62,785 bases of DNA, from positions 1 to 62,785 of the forward strand of contig JBBIND010000015.1 in assembly GCA_037444075.1 (NCBI GenBank). Reading direction: 5' to 3'. The DNA is from JBBIND01 sp037444075. GTDB lineage: Bacteria > Acidobacteriota > Terriglobia > Bryobacterales > Bryobacteraceae. Below are positions 28,047-36,939 of this stretch, piece by piece. Made by a program: the position numbers and the translations under genes. Each line of letters opens with the position of its first letter. The stretch's first letter is position 1. The notes under the pieces were generated by a model. That model searched no databases. It was not told the origin of the DNA and saw only the letters and a list, made by a program, of their open reading frames with translations.

Positions 28047-28295
28047 ATGGCAAAAATCACCAGACGGCAATTCGCGGGAAGCATCACCATGGGCGCGGTG
28101 TCAGCCGGGATGGCGAGTGCCGGAGCTGTAGGCGCCTCATCCGGTGCGGCGCCTCGCAAGCCGAATGTGGTCCTCCTGATGGCGGACGATCTGGGGTATT
28201 CGGATCTGCGCTGCTACGCCAGTCAGCAGACCAGAACTCCCGCCCTCGATCAGCTGGCGGCAGAAGGCATGCGCTTCACTGACTTCTACGCGAGT
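28047..28295 (+). pseudogene. Sulfatase 5' fragment
   Basis: ATG 28047 opens a twin-arginine signal (TRRQFAGSITMGAV) followed by the first conserved sulfatase block: RKPNVVLLMADDLGYSDLRC with the metal-binding DD, then TPALDQLAAEGMRFTDFYAS. At this point the CxPSR formylglycine motif should come; instead the sequence changes at about 28293 and the frame ends at 28352. The active site is lost. Confidence 0.75.
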
Positions 28296-28560
28296 GAGCG
28301 CCACCGTCGAAGCCCAGGAGCGGGCTTCCCTGGAAACCGGCGCGGTTGGTGACTGCTACATTCCCTCGGGCTGTATCCCAGACGTTCTCAAAGGGACCGT
28401 CCGCAACCTCCGGGACGGCTGCTATTCGTTCTCCGATATCCTCGACTTGGCCGCCCACCACCTGGTCTACATGGGCGAAGCTCGGGCCGTCGAAGTCCAA
28501 TTGCGCGGCGGCGTCATGGTGCGGCAGTTCCTACGGGAGCGGTACGGCATCGCGTGCGGC
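28296..28560 (+). other. Unrecognised coding-like fragment
   Basis: The plus frame continuing to 28860 gives a helical-looking segment (VLKGTVRNLRDGCYSFSDI, LAAHHLVYMG, VRQFLRERYG). I cannot place it in a family, and it has no start signal. Beyond about 28560 the frame is antisense to the HNH-like fragment. It is probably a piece of an unknown gene. Confidence 0.25.
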
Positions 28561-28569
28561 CCAAGCGAA

Positions 28570-29058
28570 CGCGGGGACCGGAGCGACCGGAAGCGGTTCC
28601 GGCTGTGGCTGGCGGACGCCCAGGGCATCAGCGAACGGATGGACAGCGACCAGTCCGGCGCTCTGGGTAAAGTGCCGGGCTTCCTTCACCGCCTGAAGAG
28701 ACGGCCCGCCGCTCCCCGGATACGGGAACTGCCCGTCGTAGAGATGGTGGATGTTCCAGCCACGGCTATTGCTCCGCAACGGGCGCTCACCACCAGCGAC
28801 CGTGTAAGCCATGATGGCCGGGCCGTTGCTGCGGCGGTCCTGGAAGCGAAACGCTGGTAGCGCAGCCTTCAAGTCTTCGGGGTACGTGTGGTATCTCTGC
28901 TGCCGCGCGTCCTCTCGCTTCCGGTCACAGCCCGAAAGGTCTTCGAGACGGCAGGGCTTCATGGCTTTGTTGGCAGGAGACATTATCGCGCAACGCCGTA
29001 GCGTTCCGCTGAGATGCGCTTCTATCCTCTGCCCGTGGCTAACCCTGGCTGAACCCAT
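28570..29058 (-). pseudogene. HNH-nuclease-like fragment
   Basis: The minus frame (ATG 29058) contains GWNIHHLYDG followed by ARHFTQSAGLVAVHPFADAL, a layout I associate with HNH-type proteins in which HH forms the metal site. After ADAL the expected continuation is not clear and the frame ends inside sequence that looks unrelated. Its upstream part (DRKREDARQQRYHTYPEDLKAAL) is polar and undiagnosed. It may be a complete divergent gene, but its neighbours suggest a remnant. Confidence 0.4.
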
Positions 29059-29178
29059 ACCGGCCCCGGCCCCGCATTTCCACCCTGAAAATCGCCGTTT
29101 CGAGGCCGTTCCGTTTCGCGGTGGGATTTTGGCAGGTCGCCGAGGCTCAGAAAACGTGGCTTTTATTGGGAATTGGAG

Positions 29179-29255
29179 TGGCGCGCCCGGAGAGGATCGA
29201 ACTCCCGACCTGCTGGTTCGAAGCCAGCCGCTCTATCCTACTGAGCTACGGGCGC
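29179..29255 (-). tRNA. tRNA-Arg (anticodon TCG), CCA encoded
   Basis: The minus strand folds as a cloverleaf. The acceptor GCGCCCG pairs with CGGGCGC, with discriminator G and an encoded CCA (29179-29181). The D-arm contains AGCTCAGTAGGATAGAGC. The anticodon stem GCTGG/CCAGC encloses loop CTTCGAA, giving anticodon TCG, and the T-arm contains GGGAGTTCGATCCTCTC. It decodes CGA and, depending on modification, other CGN arginine codons. Confidence 0.96.
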
Positions 29256-29274
29256 GCTGTTATCATGTTAGCCG

Positions 29275-29925
29275 ATGGCGCCGCCCGAGTCGATGCGCGA
29301 AACCGAAATCAAGCTTCCGCTTGCGGATGCCAGGCAGGGGCGCCGAATGCTGAAAGAGCACGGATTTCGGAAAAAAGGGAAACGCGTTTTCGAAGCCAAT
29401 ATCACTTTCGACACGGCGGAACGTCACCTGTTCCGCCGTGACGAACTGCTGCGGCTTCGCACGATCGGCAAGCGAGGCGAACTGACGTATAAAGGACCCG
29501 CGCTCAAATCCCGTTACAAATGCCGGGAAGAAATCGAAACCGAAGTGGCCGACCCGGGGAAGATCGCACTCCTGCTGGCCAGAATCGGATTCAAAGCCGC
29601 GTTTCGTTACGAGAAATACCGGTCTGAATACGCCCGGCCCGGTGAGCCTGGCGTAGTCTTGCTCGACGAGACACCGATTGGGGATTACCTCGAACTCGAA
29701 GGTCCCCCCGCCTGGATCGAACGTACTGCCGCGTTGTTGGGCTTCAGAAAAAGCGATCAAATCAAGTCCACTTACGGCCAGCTTTACCTGGAATACTGCA
29801 ACCGGAACAAGATTCGCCCCGGCGACATGCTCTTCCTCAAGGACCAGGGTAGCCAAGCCAATCAGTTGCCTACAGGCAGAAAAAAAGATCGCCCGGAATC
29901 CCAAAAAACCAGAAAATCCAGTTGA
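29275..29925 (+). CDS. CYTH-domain protein (class IV adenylate cyclase/thiTPase-like)
   Basis: 216 residues. The CYTH hallmark ExExK appears as ETEIK at residues 9-13. It is followed by the tunnel strands with alternating charged residues (ELLRLRTIGKRGELTYKGP, SRYKCREEIETEV, RYEKYRSEY, VLLDETPIGDYLELEG). Such proteins act on triphosphates in a metal-dependent way; class IV adenylate cyclase, thiamine triphosphatase and tripolyphosphatase all share the fold. Specificity cannot be read. The last 30 residues are a basic, low-complexity tail. It starts 20 bases from the tRNA 5' end on the opposite strand. Confidence 0.88.
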   Translation: MAPPESMRETEIKLPLADARQGRRMLKEHGFRKKGKRVFEANITFDTAERHLFRRDELLRLRTIGKRGELTYKGPALKSRYKCREEIETEVADPGKIALLLARIGFKAAFRYEKYRSEYARPGEPGVVLLDETPIGDYLELEGPPAWIERTAALLGFRKSDQIKSTYGQLYLEYCNRNKIRPGDMLFLKDQGSQANQLPTGRKKDRPESQKTRKSS

Positions 29926-29950
29926 GTTTTCGCGGCCACTTGTGTATTCT
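29922..29950 (+). promoter_or_regulatory. Putative promoter of the MoxR operon
   Basis: TTGAGT at 29922-29927 and TATTCT at 29945-29950 are spaced by 17 bases, just at the end of the CYTH gene and about 65 bases ahead of the small membrane protein gene. Each hexamer matches the sigma-70 consensus at 4 of 6 positions. Confidence 0.4.
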
Positions 29951-30016
29951 TTCTTATGTCCGGTTGCGCGTGTCTGCGTAGCCGGGGGTAGGGAGTGTGT
30001 ACGCTCCGGAGAAGGT

Positions 30017-30463
30017 ATGCTTTCAAGTATCGTCATCATAGTGATCTCGGTTGCCTTACTCTGCTACTGGTTTCGATACACCTGCCTCCTCATGCTCTCC
30101 TCTGGCTCAGAGCGGAATTACCTCCCTGAAGTGGCGGCTGCCAATGCTCTGAATCTGCCACTGGTTGAAAAAAGCCTGAGCGAATCCGGGCCTTCCAGCC
30201 TGCGCACTCTGGACCAGATGCTGGAGCGGGACTACCGGCTGCTGACCTATTTGCTGGAACACTGCCCCACCTACACTACCGGAGCGGACCGTTTTGGCCA
30301 GTTGATGCTCCAGGCTGATTTCCACCTGATGCGCTTCGGTGGGCGATTGGTTCGCCCGTTCTCCGCAGCCTGTTCGCTGGCAGCCACTCGGGAAATGGCG
30401 CAGGTGGTGGCGCATTTCGCGGAAAGTTGCGGCCGTAACCTCGCCTTGGCCCGCCGGGCCTAG
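30017..30463 (+). CDS. Small membrane-anchored protein, unknown, upstream of moxR
   Basis: 148 residues from ATG 30017, with a GGAGAAGG ribosome site just upstream. One N-terminal membrane helix at about residues 3-26 is followed by a mainly helical soluble domain (RTLDQMLERDYRLLTYLLEH, LMLQADFHLMRFGGRLVRP, REMAQVVAHFAESCGRNL). No known family is recognised. It is 47 bases ahead of the MoxR ATPase and shares its strand and probably its promoter. Its position suggests a role with the MoxR-VWA module, but that is inference only. Confidence 0.7.
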   Translation: MLSSIVIIVISVALLCYWFRYTCLLMLSSGSERNYLPEVAAANALNLPLVEKSLSESGPSSLRTLDQMLERDYRLLTYLLEHCPTYTTGADRFGQLMLQADFHLMRFGGRLVRPFSAACSLAATREMAQVVAHFAESCGRNLALARRA

Positions 30464-30510
30464 CCCTCCAGGCACCCAGCCCCGCAATCACCTCACTGTC
30501 ATTCTGTAGA

Positions 30511-31509
30511 ATGAATGGAGTGCAATCGGAAACCTACGTTCACGAAGCCGTCGCTTTTTTGGAGCGGATACGGCGAGAGATTGGAAAAGTCATCGTGGGC
30601 CAACAGGACGTTGTGGATGGCGTCCTGGTATGCCTGCTGGGGGGCGGCCACGTCTTGCTCGAGGGAGTGCCCGGACTCGGCAAGACCACCCTGCTGAGGA
30701 CCTTGGCGCGGGTGCTCCATCTCAAGTACTCGCGCATCCAGTTCACACCGGACCTGATGCCGGCGGACATCGTCGGCAGCATGATAATTGAAACGGATGA
30801 CCGCGGCGCGAAGGCGTTGCGGTTCCAGCAGGGGCCGATCTTCGCCCATCTCGTGCTGGCGGATGAAATCAACCGCGCCACCCCCAAGACACAGTCCGCG
30901 CTGCTCGAAGCCATGCAGGAGCATACGGTCACCAGCGGAACCAGCACCCACACACTGGAACCACCTTTTCTGGTCATGGCCACGCAAAACCCCATCGAGA
31001 TGGAAGGCACCTACCCGCTCCCGGAGGCGCAGCTGGACCGGTTCCTGATGAAGATCGTGGTCAACTACCCGTCGCGCACGGAACTGAGCCAGATTGTGGA
31101 GCGCACCATCGTGGAGTCGGAAGTGGCGGTGGACACCGTGGCTGAACGGGACGGTATTCTGCGGTTGCGCCAGTTGTGCCGGGAGGTTCTGGTAGCTCCG
31201 CACGTCCAGGAACACGCCATTGACATTGTCATGGCCACGCAGCCGGAGAGCCCGCACTCCCATGGCATAGCCCGGCGCTACGTCCGCTACGGGAGTTCAC
31301 CGCGCGGCGCGCAAGCGCTGGTGGAATGCGGCCGCGTGCGCGCGCTGATGCAGGGACGCTACCAATTGAGTGTTGAAGACATTTCCGCTCTCGCCTTGCC
31401 GGTGCTGCGCCACCGCATCATCCTCAACTTCGACGCGCACGCCGACGGGCAGACGCCGGACAGTATCCTCTCGCAGATCATCGCCAGCGTCAAGGCGCCG
31501 GCAGGCTGA
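30511..31509 (+). CDS. MoxR-family AAA+ ATPase
   Basis: 332 residues. Walker A GVPGLGKTT is near residues 54-62, Walker B LVLADEINRA near 118-127, sensor and arginine-finger regions follow (MATQNPIEMEGTYPLPEAQLDRFLMK), and a C-terminal AAA lid completes it. MoxR ATPases act as chaperones that load metals or assemble complexes together with VWA-domain partners. Here DUF58, BatA-like and double-VWA genes follow on the same strand, the usual MoxR operon order. Confidence 0.95.
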   Translation: MNGVQSETYVHEAVAFLERIRREIGKVIVGQQDVVDGVLVCLLGGGHVLLEGVPGLGKTTLLRTLARVLHLKYSRIQFTPDLMPADIVGSMIIETDDRGAKALRFQQGPIFAHLVLADEINRATPKTQSALLEAMQEHTVTSGTSTHTLEPPFLVMATQNPIEMEGTYPLPEAQLDRFLMKIVVNYPSRTELSQIVERTIVESEVAVDTVAERDGILRLRQLCREVLVAPHVQEHAIDIVMATQPESPHSHGIARRYVRYGSSPRGAQALVECGRVRALMQGRYQLSVEDISALALPVLRHRIILNFDAHADGQTPDSILSQIIASVKAPAG

Positions 31510-31590
31510 CGCGTGGCGGTAGAGCAGGCTGTCCGCCGCCGGCGAATGCTGAGCCGCTCCAGGTAGAAAACGGAAGGAAAGAGCACAGAG

Positions 31591-32475
31591 TTGAAGAAGG
31601 AAGCGCTGATCGAGCGGGAGTTGCTTGAGAAGCTCGAGCGTCTCTCGATCCACTGGCAGAAGTCGTTCTCCGGGCTGGTGGGCGGCAGTCATACGGCCAA
31701 GTTCGCCGGCGCCGGCCAGGAGTTCTTCGACCACCGGCATTTCCACCATGGCGATGACCTGCGAGGCGTGAACTGGCGCGCCTACCTGCGGCTTGAAAAG
31801 CTGTTCATGAAGATGTTCCACGCCGAGCCGCGGATCCCGGTGAGGCTCCTGGTGGATTGCAGCGCTTCCATGTCCACGCGCGAAGGGGCCAAGTTCACTT
31901 ACGCCCGCAAACTCGCGGCTGCTCTGGCCTACGTGGGTTTGGTGAGGCTGGATTCGATAACGTTGCACGGCTTCAGCTCCGATTTTGGCGAGGCGCACAC
32001 CTGTTCGGGTGGCCGTCACCGCTTTGGTCCGGTGGCGGACTTTCTCTCGGAATTGCCGTGCCAGGGCAGGAGCAGCTTTCTGGAGCTAGTGCGCAACTTC
32101 ATCGCCCGCTACCCGCAGCGCGGACTGCTCATCATCATCTCGGATTTCCTGGACGACGAAGATTGCTGCAAGCCGCTGCAGTATCTATCCGACTTCGGGC
32201 ACGAACTGCTATTGATTCAGGTCTGGGATGACGAAGACCGTTGCCCGCCCTGGGACGGCGAACTTCAGTTAGTGGATGCCGAAACCGGCGCTTTGCAGGA
32301 CCTCGAATTCGGAGAAGATGCCAGGGCTCGTTATGTCGAGGCTTTTGACGAGCACATGGCCCGCCTTCAGCGGCTGGCAGAAAGCAACGGAGGCCGGTAC
32401 GCGGGCCTCTCCACGAGCGTGCCCATTGAAGATGCCATCTTCGGTCCGGTAACCCAGAGCCGGAGGGTTTCCTAG
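31591..32475 (+). CDS. DUF58 / VWA-fold protein
   Basis: 294 residues. The DUF58 core is evident (GDDLRGVNWRAYLRLEKLFMKMFHAE), followed by a VWA-type MIDAS motif DCSASMS near residue 90 and the strand RGLLIIISDFLDDEDC. No membrane helices. DUF58 proteins are the standard partner of MoxR ATPases. The stop codon abuts the GTG of the BatA-like gene with no spacing, so the two are translationally coupled. Confidence 0.93.
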   Translation: MKKEALIERELLEKLERLSIHWQKSFSGLVGGSHTAKFAGAGQEFFDHRHFHHGDDLRGVNWRAYLRLEKLFMKMFHAEPRIPVRLLVDCSASMSTREGAKFTYARKLAAALAYVGLVRLDSITLHGFSSDFGEAHTCSGGRHRFGPVADFLSELPCQGRSSFLELVRNFIARYPQRGLLIIISDFLDDEDCCKPLQYLSDFGHELLLIQVWDDEDRCPPWDGELQLVDAETGALQDLEFGEDARARYVEAFDEHMARLQRLAESNGGRYAGLSTSVPIEDAIFGPVTQSRRVS

Positions 32476-34389
32476 GTGTTCCTGGCAGGTCTCGGATTAG
32501 TGGAATTCCTGGCCTTGCTCGGGGCACTGGCCGGTCTGGTGACGTTGCCTTACCTGTTCGACCGCTTCCTACGGCGGAAGATCGTCTCCAGCCTCCGGTT
32601 CTGGCGAGCTTCCGCCCGTCCTCCTCACCGGAACAGGCTGGGGAGAATCCGGGAACCTTTGTCCTGGCTTCTGCAGTTGCTGGCGGGAATCCTGCTGCTG
32701 TTGGCGATTGGCCAGCTTCATTTGGGGAGCCGCAATGACTTCGCCCGGGATCACGTTCTGATCCTGGATAACTCGGCATGGATGGGAGCGCGTTCCGGTC
32801 AGAGCACCCTGATGGAGAAGGCCAAGGTAGCGGCTCTGGCCTACGTCAAGTCTGTTCCAGCGGGGGACAGGGTGTTGCTGGCGCTGGCTGACGCCACGGT
32901 GACTCCGCTCACCGCCTTCGAAGCGAACCGGGAGACAATCGCCGAAGCCGTTCGTGGCGTTGGCCCGGGGACTACCGCTCTCAGGCTTGAGGAAGCGCTG
33001 GAATTCGCCCGCCGCCTCCAGGACTTGCATGCCCGGCAGCCGGGGGAGATTGTCTTCGTCGGCGCCGGCCTTCTGCCGGGCTCTGGGAGTTTTTCGCGCC
33101 GGGAATTGCCGCGCGGGTTGCGGTTCATTCCGGTTCGGGCCGCCGGAGAGAACGTGGGTCTGAAGAAGGTCGGCCTGCGCCGTCAAGGGGGAAGAAGGGA
33201 CGAATGGGAAGTCTACGTGGCAGCGCGCAACTACGGAAGTTCTGCCCGGTCTGTTGACCTGCTGCTTGAGTTCGGCAAAGCGCCGGTAGGCTCCCGGCGA
33301 TTGCGGCTTGAACCCGGGAAAGACCAGGAATCCACGTTCCCCCTAAGAACGCGAGCCACGGGTCTGCTCGAAGTGCGGCTGCTGGTGGCGGACGCATTGG
33401 ACAGCGATAACAGCGCGGTGATCGAAGTTCCCGCCTCCGTACCAGCCAAAGTGATCGTCTACACGCAGCAGCCAGCTCTGCTGCGCCCGCTGATCGAGGC
33501 GGACCTAGCCGTGGAGGCCGAATTCCGCGCGCCCGCTCAGTACCGTTCCCGCGACAAGAACGTGATCACCGTGCTGGACCGGTTTGTACCGCCGGAGCAT
33601 CCGGCGGGACCCGCCATTTGGATTGCCCCGCCCGGGCAAGGCGCCCCGGCGCGTGTCAAGCAGGTGGCTGCCCAAGCGCCCGTAAGACAGTGGGGGAGTG
33701 AACATGCCTTGGGTGAAGGGTTGCGCACACAGGACCTGCGGCTCGAACGGACGCAGGTGTTTGAGCCGGTTGAAGGCGACATTGTAGTAGCCTCAGTGGA
33801 CTCCGGCGCAGCCGTGCTGGCGCGCACGACGCCTGCCCGCCATGTCATTTTCGGGTTCCACCCCGCTCGCTCTACTGCCCGTTTCGAACTAGCTGTGCCG
33901 TTGCTCTTCGCCAACGTGCTCCGTTGGCTGGCGCCCGCGGCCCACGGACAGCAGGAAGTTCTCGCAGAAAGCGGAGGGGCGGTGTCCTTGCCGGTCGGCC
34001 CCGACATCGACGCGGCCAAGGTGAAAGTGCAGAACTCGGCCGGAGGCGCGCTGCCTTTTTCTCTGAATGATGGTGTCTTGAGGTTTTTCTCCGCCACAGC
34101 GGACACCGTGCGAGTCACCACCGGCGAACGCGAGTGGACTTTCTCTCTAACCCTGCCGGAGGTGGGCGAGAGCGGCTGGGAACCGCCCGGTACCGTGCGC
34201 AGTGGACTGCCCTCCGGGCCCGCATCATCGGGCTCACCGAAAGGTCTTTGGCAAGCGCTGGCGCTGGCCGCAGGCTTGGTTCTGCTGTTGGAATGGCTCC
34301 GCTACGGGAATGACCGGTGGCGTCGGAAACCCGGAACGGACTCAAGCGCGGCGGATGAGCCTGCTAGGGAAGGCGGCTCGGCGGCATGA
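32476..34389 (+). CDS. BatA-like membrane protein with VWA domain
   Basis: 637 residues starting with GTG directly after the DUF58 stop. The first 75 residues are the aerotolerance N-terminal domain, with two membrane helices around a FLRRKIVSSLRFW linker. A VWA-like domain follows at about 85-230 with a partial MIDAS (DNSAWMG), then about 300 residues of beta-rich periplasmic sequence and a last helix near 590-610. It should be anchored with its large domain outside the cytoplasm. Its end overlaps the next ATG by 4 bases. Confidence 0.9.
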   Translation: MFLAGLGLVEFLALLGALAGLVTLPYLFDRFLRRKIVSSLRFWRASARPPHRNRLGRIREPLSWLLQLLAGILLLLAIGQLHLGSRNDFARDHVLILDNSAWMGARSGQSTLMEKAKVAALAYVKSVPAGDRVLLALADATVTPLTAFEANRETIAEAVRGVGPGTTALRLEEALEFARRLQDLHARQPGEIVFVGAGLLPGSGSFSRRELPRGLRFIPVRAAGENVGLKKVGLRRQGGRRDEWEVYVAARNYGSSARSVDLLLEFGKAPVGSRRLRLEPGKDQESTFPLRTRATGLLEVRLLVADALDSDNSAVIEVPASVPAKVIVYTQQPALLRPLIEADLAVEAEFRAPAQYRSRDKNVITVLDRFVPPEHPAGPAIWIAPPGQGAPARVKQVAAQAPVRQWGSEHALGEGLRTQDLRLERTQVFEPVEGDIVVASVDSGAAVLARTTPARHVIFGFHPARSTARFELAVPLLFANVLRWLAPAAHGQQEVLAESGGAVSLPVGPDIDAAKVKVQNSAGGALPFSLNDGVLRFFSATADTVRVTTGEREWTFSLTLPEVGESGWEPPGTVRSGLPSGPASSGSPKGLWQALALAAGLVLLLEWLRYGNDRWRRKPGTDSSAADEPAREGGSAA

Positions 34390-36881
34390 CTTTCGGGCAG
34401 AGTTGGGTATTGTGGCTGACTTTCCTGCCCGTGGTTTGGGTAGTGTTCGCATGGCGCCGAAGCCTGGCCAAGCCACGGCTCATCCTCAAGGCTTCGTCCG
34501 CGCTGGCCCTATTGTTGGCCTTGAGTGAGCCGCGGCTCCCGGTGCCTGAAACGAAGATGGCCGTAGCCGTACTGGCCGATACCTCCGACAGTGTGTCCGC
34601 AGCCGACCTTGAACAGGCCTCTGCCCTCGTATCGGAAATCCTCGAGGCCAGCGGGCGGCACTGGGTTAAGGTGGTGCCGTTTGCCCGGGAACCACGCGCG
34701 CCGGAGGAGAGCGAAACGGCCAGCCAATGGCGCCTGCGCCATACCGCCGGTGCAGCCGCCCGGGCGACGGACCTCGAACAAGCTCTGCGGGAAGGCATGG
34801 CGACGCTGCCAGCCAGGCTGGTCCCGAAAATCGTCCTGATTTCCGACGGCAAGGAAAACCGCGGGGACGCCACGAGGGCGGCCTGGCTTGCCTCGCAAAT
34901 GGGAATTCCCGTCGACACGTATGCCCTCCGCGGACGGGAGCAGCCCCGCCTCTTGGTGGAATCAGTCCGAATGCCAGCGTTGGTATACACGGGCGAGCGA
35001 TTCCCCGTTGAGATCGTCGTACACGCGCCTTCGGCCTGCACCGCGCGTCTCGAAATCGCCGCGGAGGGCAAACTGTTAGGAGCTTCCGACCTCGCCTTGG
35101 AAGCGGGCGCCAACAGGCTGCGAGCCAGGGCCAGCCTGGCCACGGACGGTGTGGTTGAGCTCTCTGTCTCGATTGCCGCGGAGGGGCTCGGGCAGACTCG
35201 TTTCGCCCACGCGGTCAGTGTCCGGCAACCGGAGCTGCTTTACCTGTCCAAAGATCCTGCCGGCGCGGGCAGACACCTCGTGGACACCTTGAAGGCGGCG
35301 CGATTTTCAACGGTTGAGACGAGTGAATTGCCGATGGAAGAGCTGGATGACTACCAGGTGGCCGTGGTGAACAACTGGGACTTGCAGTCCATGCCGGAGG
35401 AGCAAAAGCTGGCCCTGGAGAGGTTTGTGACCCGGGGCGGGGGCTTGGCGATCATCGGCGGCGAGAACAACATCCATCTCTACAAAGAAGAGAAGGCTCC
35501 GCTGGATCCACTGGAGCGGACGTTGCCGGCGACGATCGCACCGCCGCGCTCTCCCGAAGGCACTGCCGTCGTGCTCATCATCGACAAATCTTCCTCTATG
35601 GAAGGGAGGAAGATGGAATTGGCGCGGCTGGCCGCCATCGGCGTAGTGGAGAATCTCCGCCCGGTGGACATGGTGGGCGTCCTGGTGTTCGACAATTCAT
35701 TCCAGTGGGCGGTGCCTGTAAGGAGGGCGGAGGATCGCAGCGCAATCAAGCGCGTCATCTCCGGCATCATTGCGGATGGCGGTACGCAAATCGCCCCGGC
35801 GCTCGCGGAAGCTTACCGGCGAACACTCCCCGTCAAGGCTACTTACAGGCACATCGTTCTGCTGACCGACGGCATTTCCGAAGAGGGTGACAGCCTCACC
35901 GTAGCCAAAGAAGCCGCTGCGCAGCGCGTCACCATCTCCACCGTCGGTTTGGGGCAGGACGTCAACCGGGCCTACCTGGAGCGCGTGGCTGCTCAGGCCA
36001 GAGGCAAGTCCTACTTCCTGAGCGATCCCTCAGGAGTCGAGCAGATTCTGCTCCGCGACGTCAGGGAGCACACCGGCAGCACGGTGATAGAGAAACCGTT
36101 CGTTCCGGCTGTGAGAAGGAAAGTCGAGATTCTCGACGCCGTCCCATGGGCTTCGGCGCCCGAACTGAAGGGGTATGTAAGGTACGAAGCCAAGCCGTCC
36201 GCAGAGGTAATCCTCGCCGTCGATGACAAGGACCCTTTGCTGGTGCGCTGGCAATACGGACTGGGGCGGGCTGCCGTCTTCACTTCAGATGCCAAGAGCC
36301 GATGGGCAGAGGATTGGGTCAACTGGCCGGGCTTCGACAAGTTCTGGACAAACCTGATGCGTGATCTGCTCCCGCGGGTGCAAACGTGGGAGGCGAGCAT
36401 CCGTTTTGAGGCAGCCAATTCGGAGTTGGTCGTCGAGTACCGATTCCCGGACCGGGCTTCACAGCCATCCCGGGTGCCGGATGTCTATGTCCTGGGCGCG
36501 GACGGATTCCAGCGTCCCATGGAAATTCGTAAGGCTGCCGAGGGGCTCTACCGCGGACGGACTCCCGTTGGTGATCAACGCGGTCTCTTCCGGGTGCGGC
36601 CTCTGGAAACGAACGAGGCTTTCCCGGAAACCGGTTTCTACAGGCCGGAGGAGGAACTCTCCGAATGGGGTTCGAATCCTGACCTGCTGCGCCGTCTTTC
36701 CGAGTACACCGGCGGCAGCTTCCAGCCTCAGCCTCGCGACGTTTTCCGATCCGGCGGCCGGGCGATAACGACGGTTCTGGATCTCTGGCCAGCTCTTTTG
36801 GGGCTGGCGATCTTGCTGGGAATCGCCGAACTGGTGCTTCGCAAGTGGCGCGGCATAGCACTGGCCTTCAAACGCGCTTGA
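34386..36881 (+). CDS. Large membrane protein with two VWA domains
   Basis: 831 residues. N-terminal helices at about 8-23 and 30-47 precede a first VWA domain (about 57-190) with the MIDAS-like DTSDS. A glutamine-amidotransferase-like region follows near 285-370 (LLYLSKDPAG, ERFVTRGGGLAIIGG). The second VWA domain (about 390-560) has a full DKSSSMEG motif and ends in LLTDGISEEGD. A C-terminal helix is near 800-818. It closes the MoxR operon and overlaps the BatA-like gene by 4 bases. VWA domains bind ligands through a divalent metal, so it is a likely client or effector of the MoxR ATPase. Confidence 0.9.
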   Translation: MTFGQSWVLWLTFLPVVWVVFAWRRSLAKPRLILKASSALALLLALSEPRLPVPETKMAVAVLADTSDSVSAADLEQASALVSEILEASGRHWVKVVPFAREPRAPEESETASQWRLRHTAGAAARATDLEQALREGMATLPARLVPKIVLISDGKENRGDATRAAWLASQMGIPVDTYALRGREQPRLLVESVRMPALVYTGERFPVEIVVHAPSACTARLEIAAEGKLLGASDLALEAGANRLRARASLATDGVVELSVSIAAEGLGQTRFAHAVSVRQPELLYLSKDPAGAGRHLVDTLKAARFSTVETSELPMEELDDYQVAVVNNWDLQSMPEEQKLALERFVTRGGGLAIIGGENNIHLYKEEKAPLDPLERTLPATIAPPRSPEGTAVVLIIDKSSSMEGRKMELARLAAIGVVENLRPVDMVGVLVFDNSFQWAVPVRRAEDRSAIKRVISGIIADGGTQIAPALAEAYRRTLPVKATYRHIVLLTDGISEEGDSLTVAKEAAAQRVTISTVGLGQDVNRAYLERVAAQARGKSYFLSDPSGVEQILLRDVREHTGSTVIEKPFVPAVRRKVEILDAVPWASAPELKGYVRYEAKPSAEVILAVDDKDPLLVRWQYGLGRAAVFTSDAKSRWAEDWVNWPGFDKFWTNLMRDLLPRVQTWEASIRFEAANSELVVEYRFPDRASQPSRVPDVYVLGADGFQRPMEIRKAAEGLYRGRTPVGDQRGLFRVRPLETNEAFPETGFYRPEEELSEWGSNPDLLRRLSEYTGGSFQPQPRDVFRSGGRAITTVLDLWPALLGLAILLGIAELVLRKWRGIALAFKRA

Positions 36882-36939
36882 CCCTGGCTGCCATCTGCGC
36901 TAACTATCGCATGAGAAGATAATCCAGCGGAGGTGTGCA

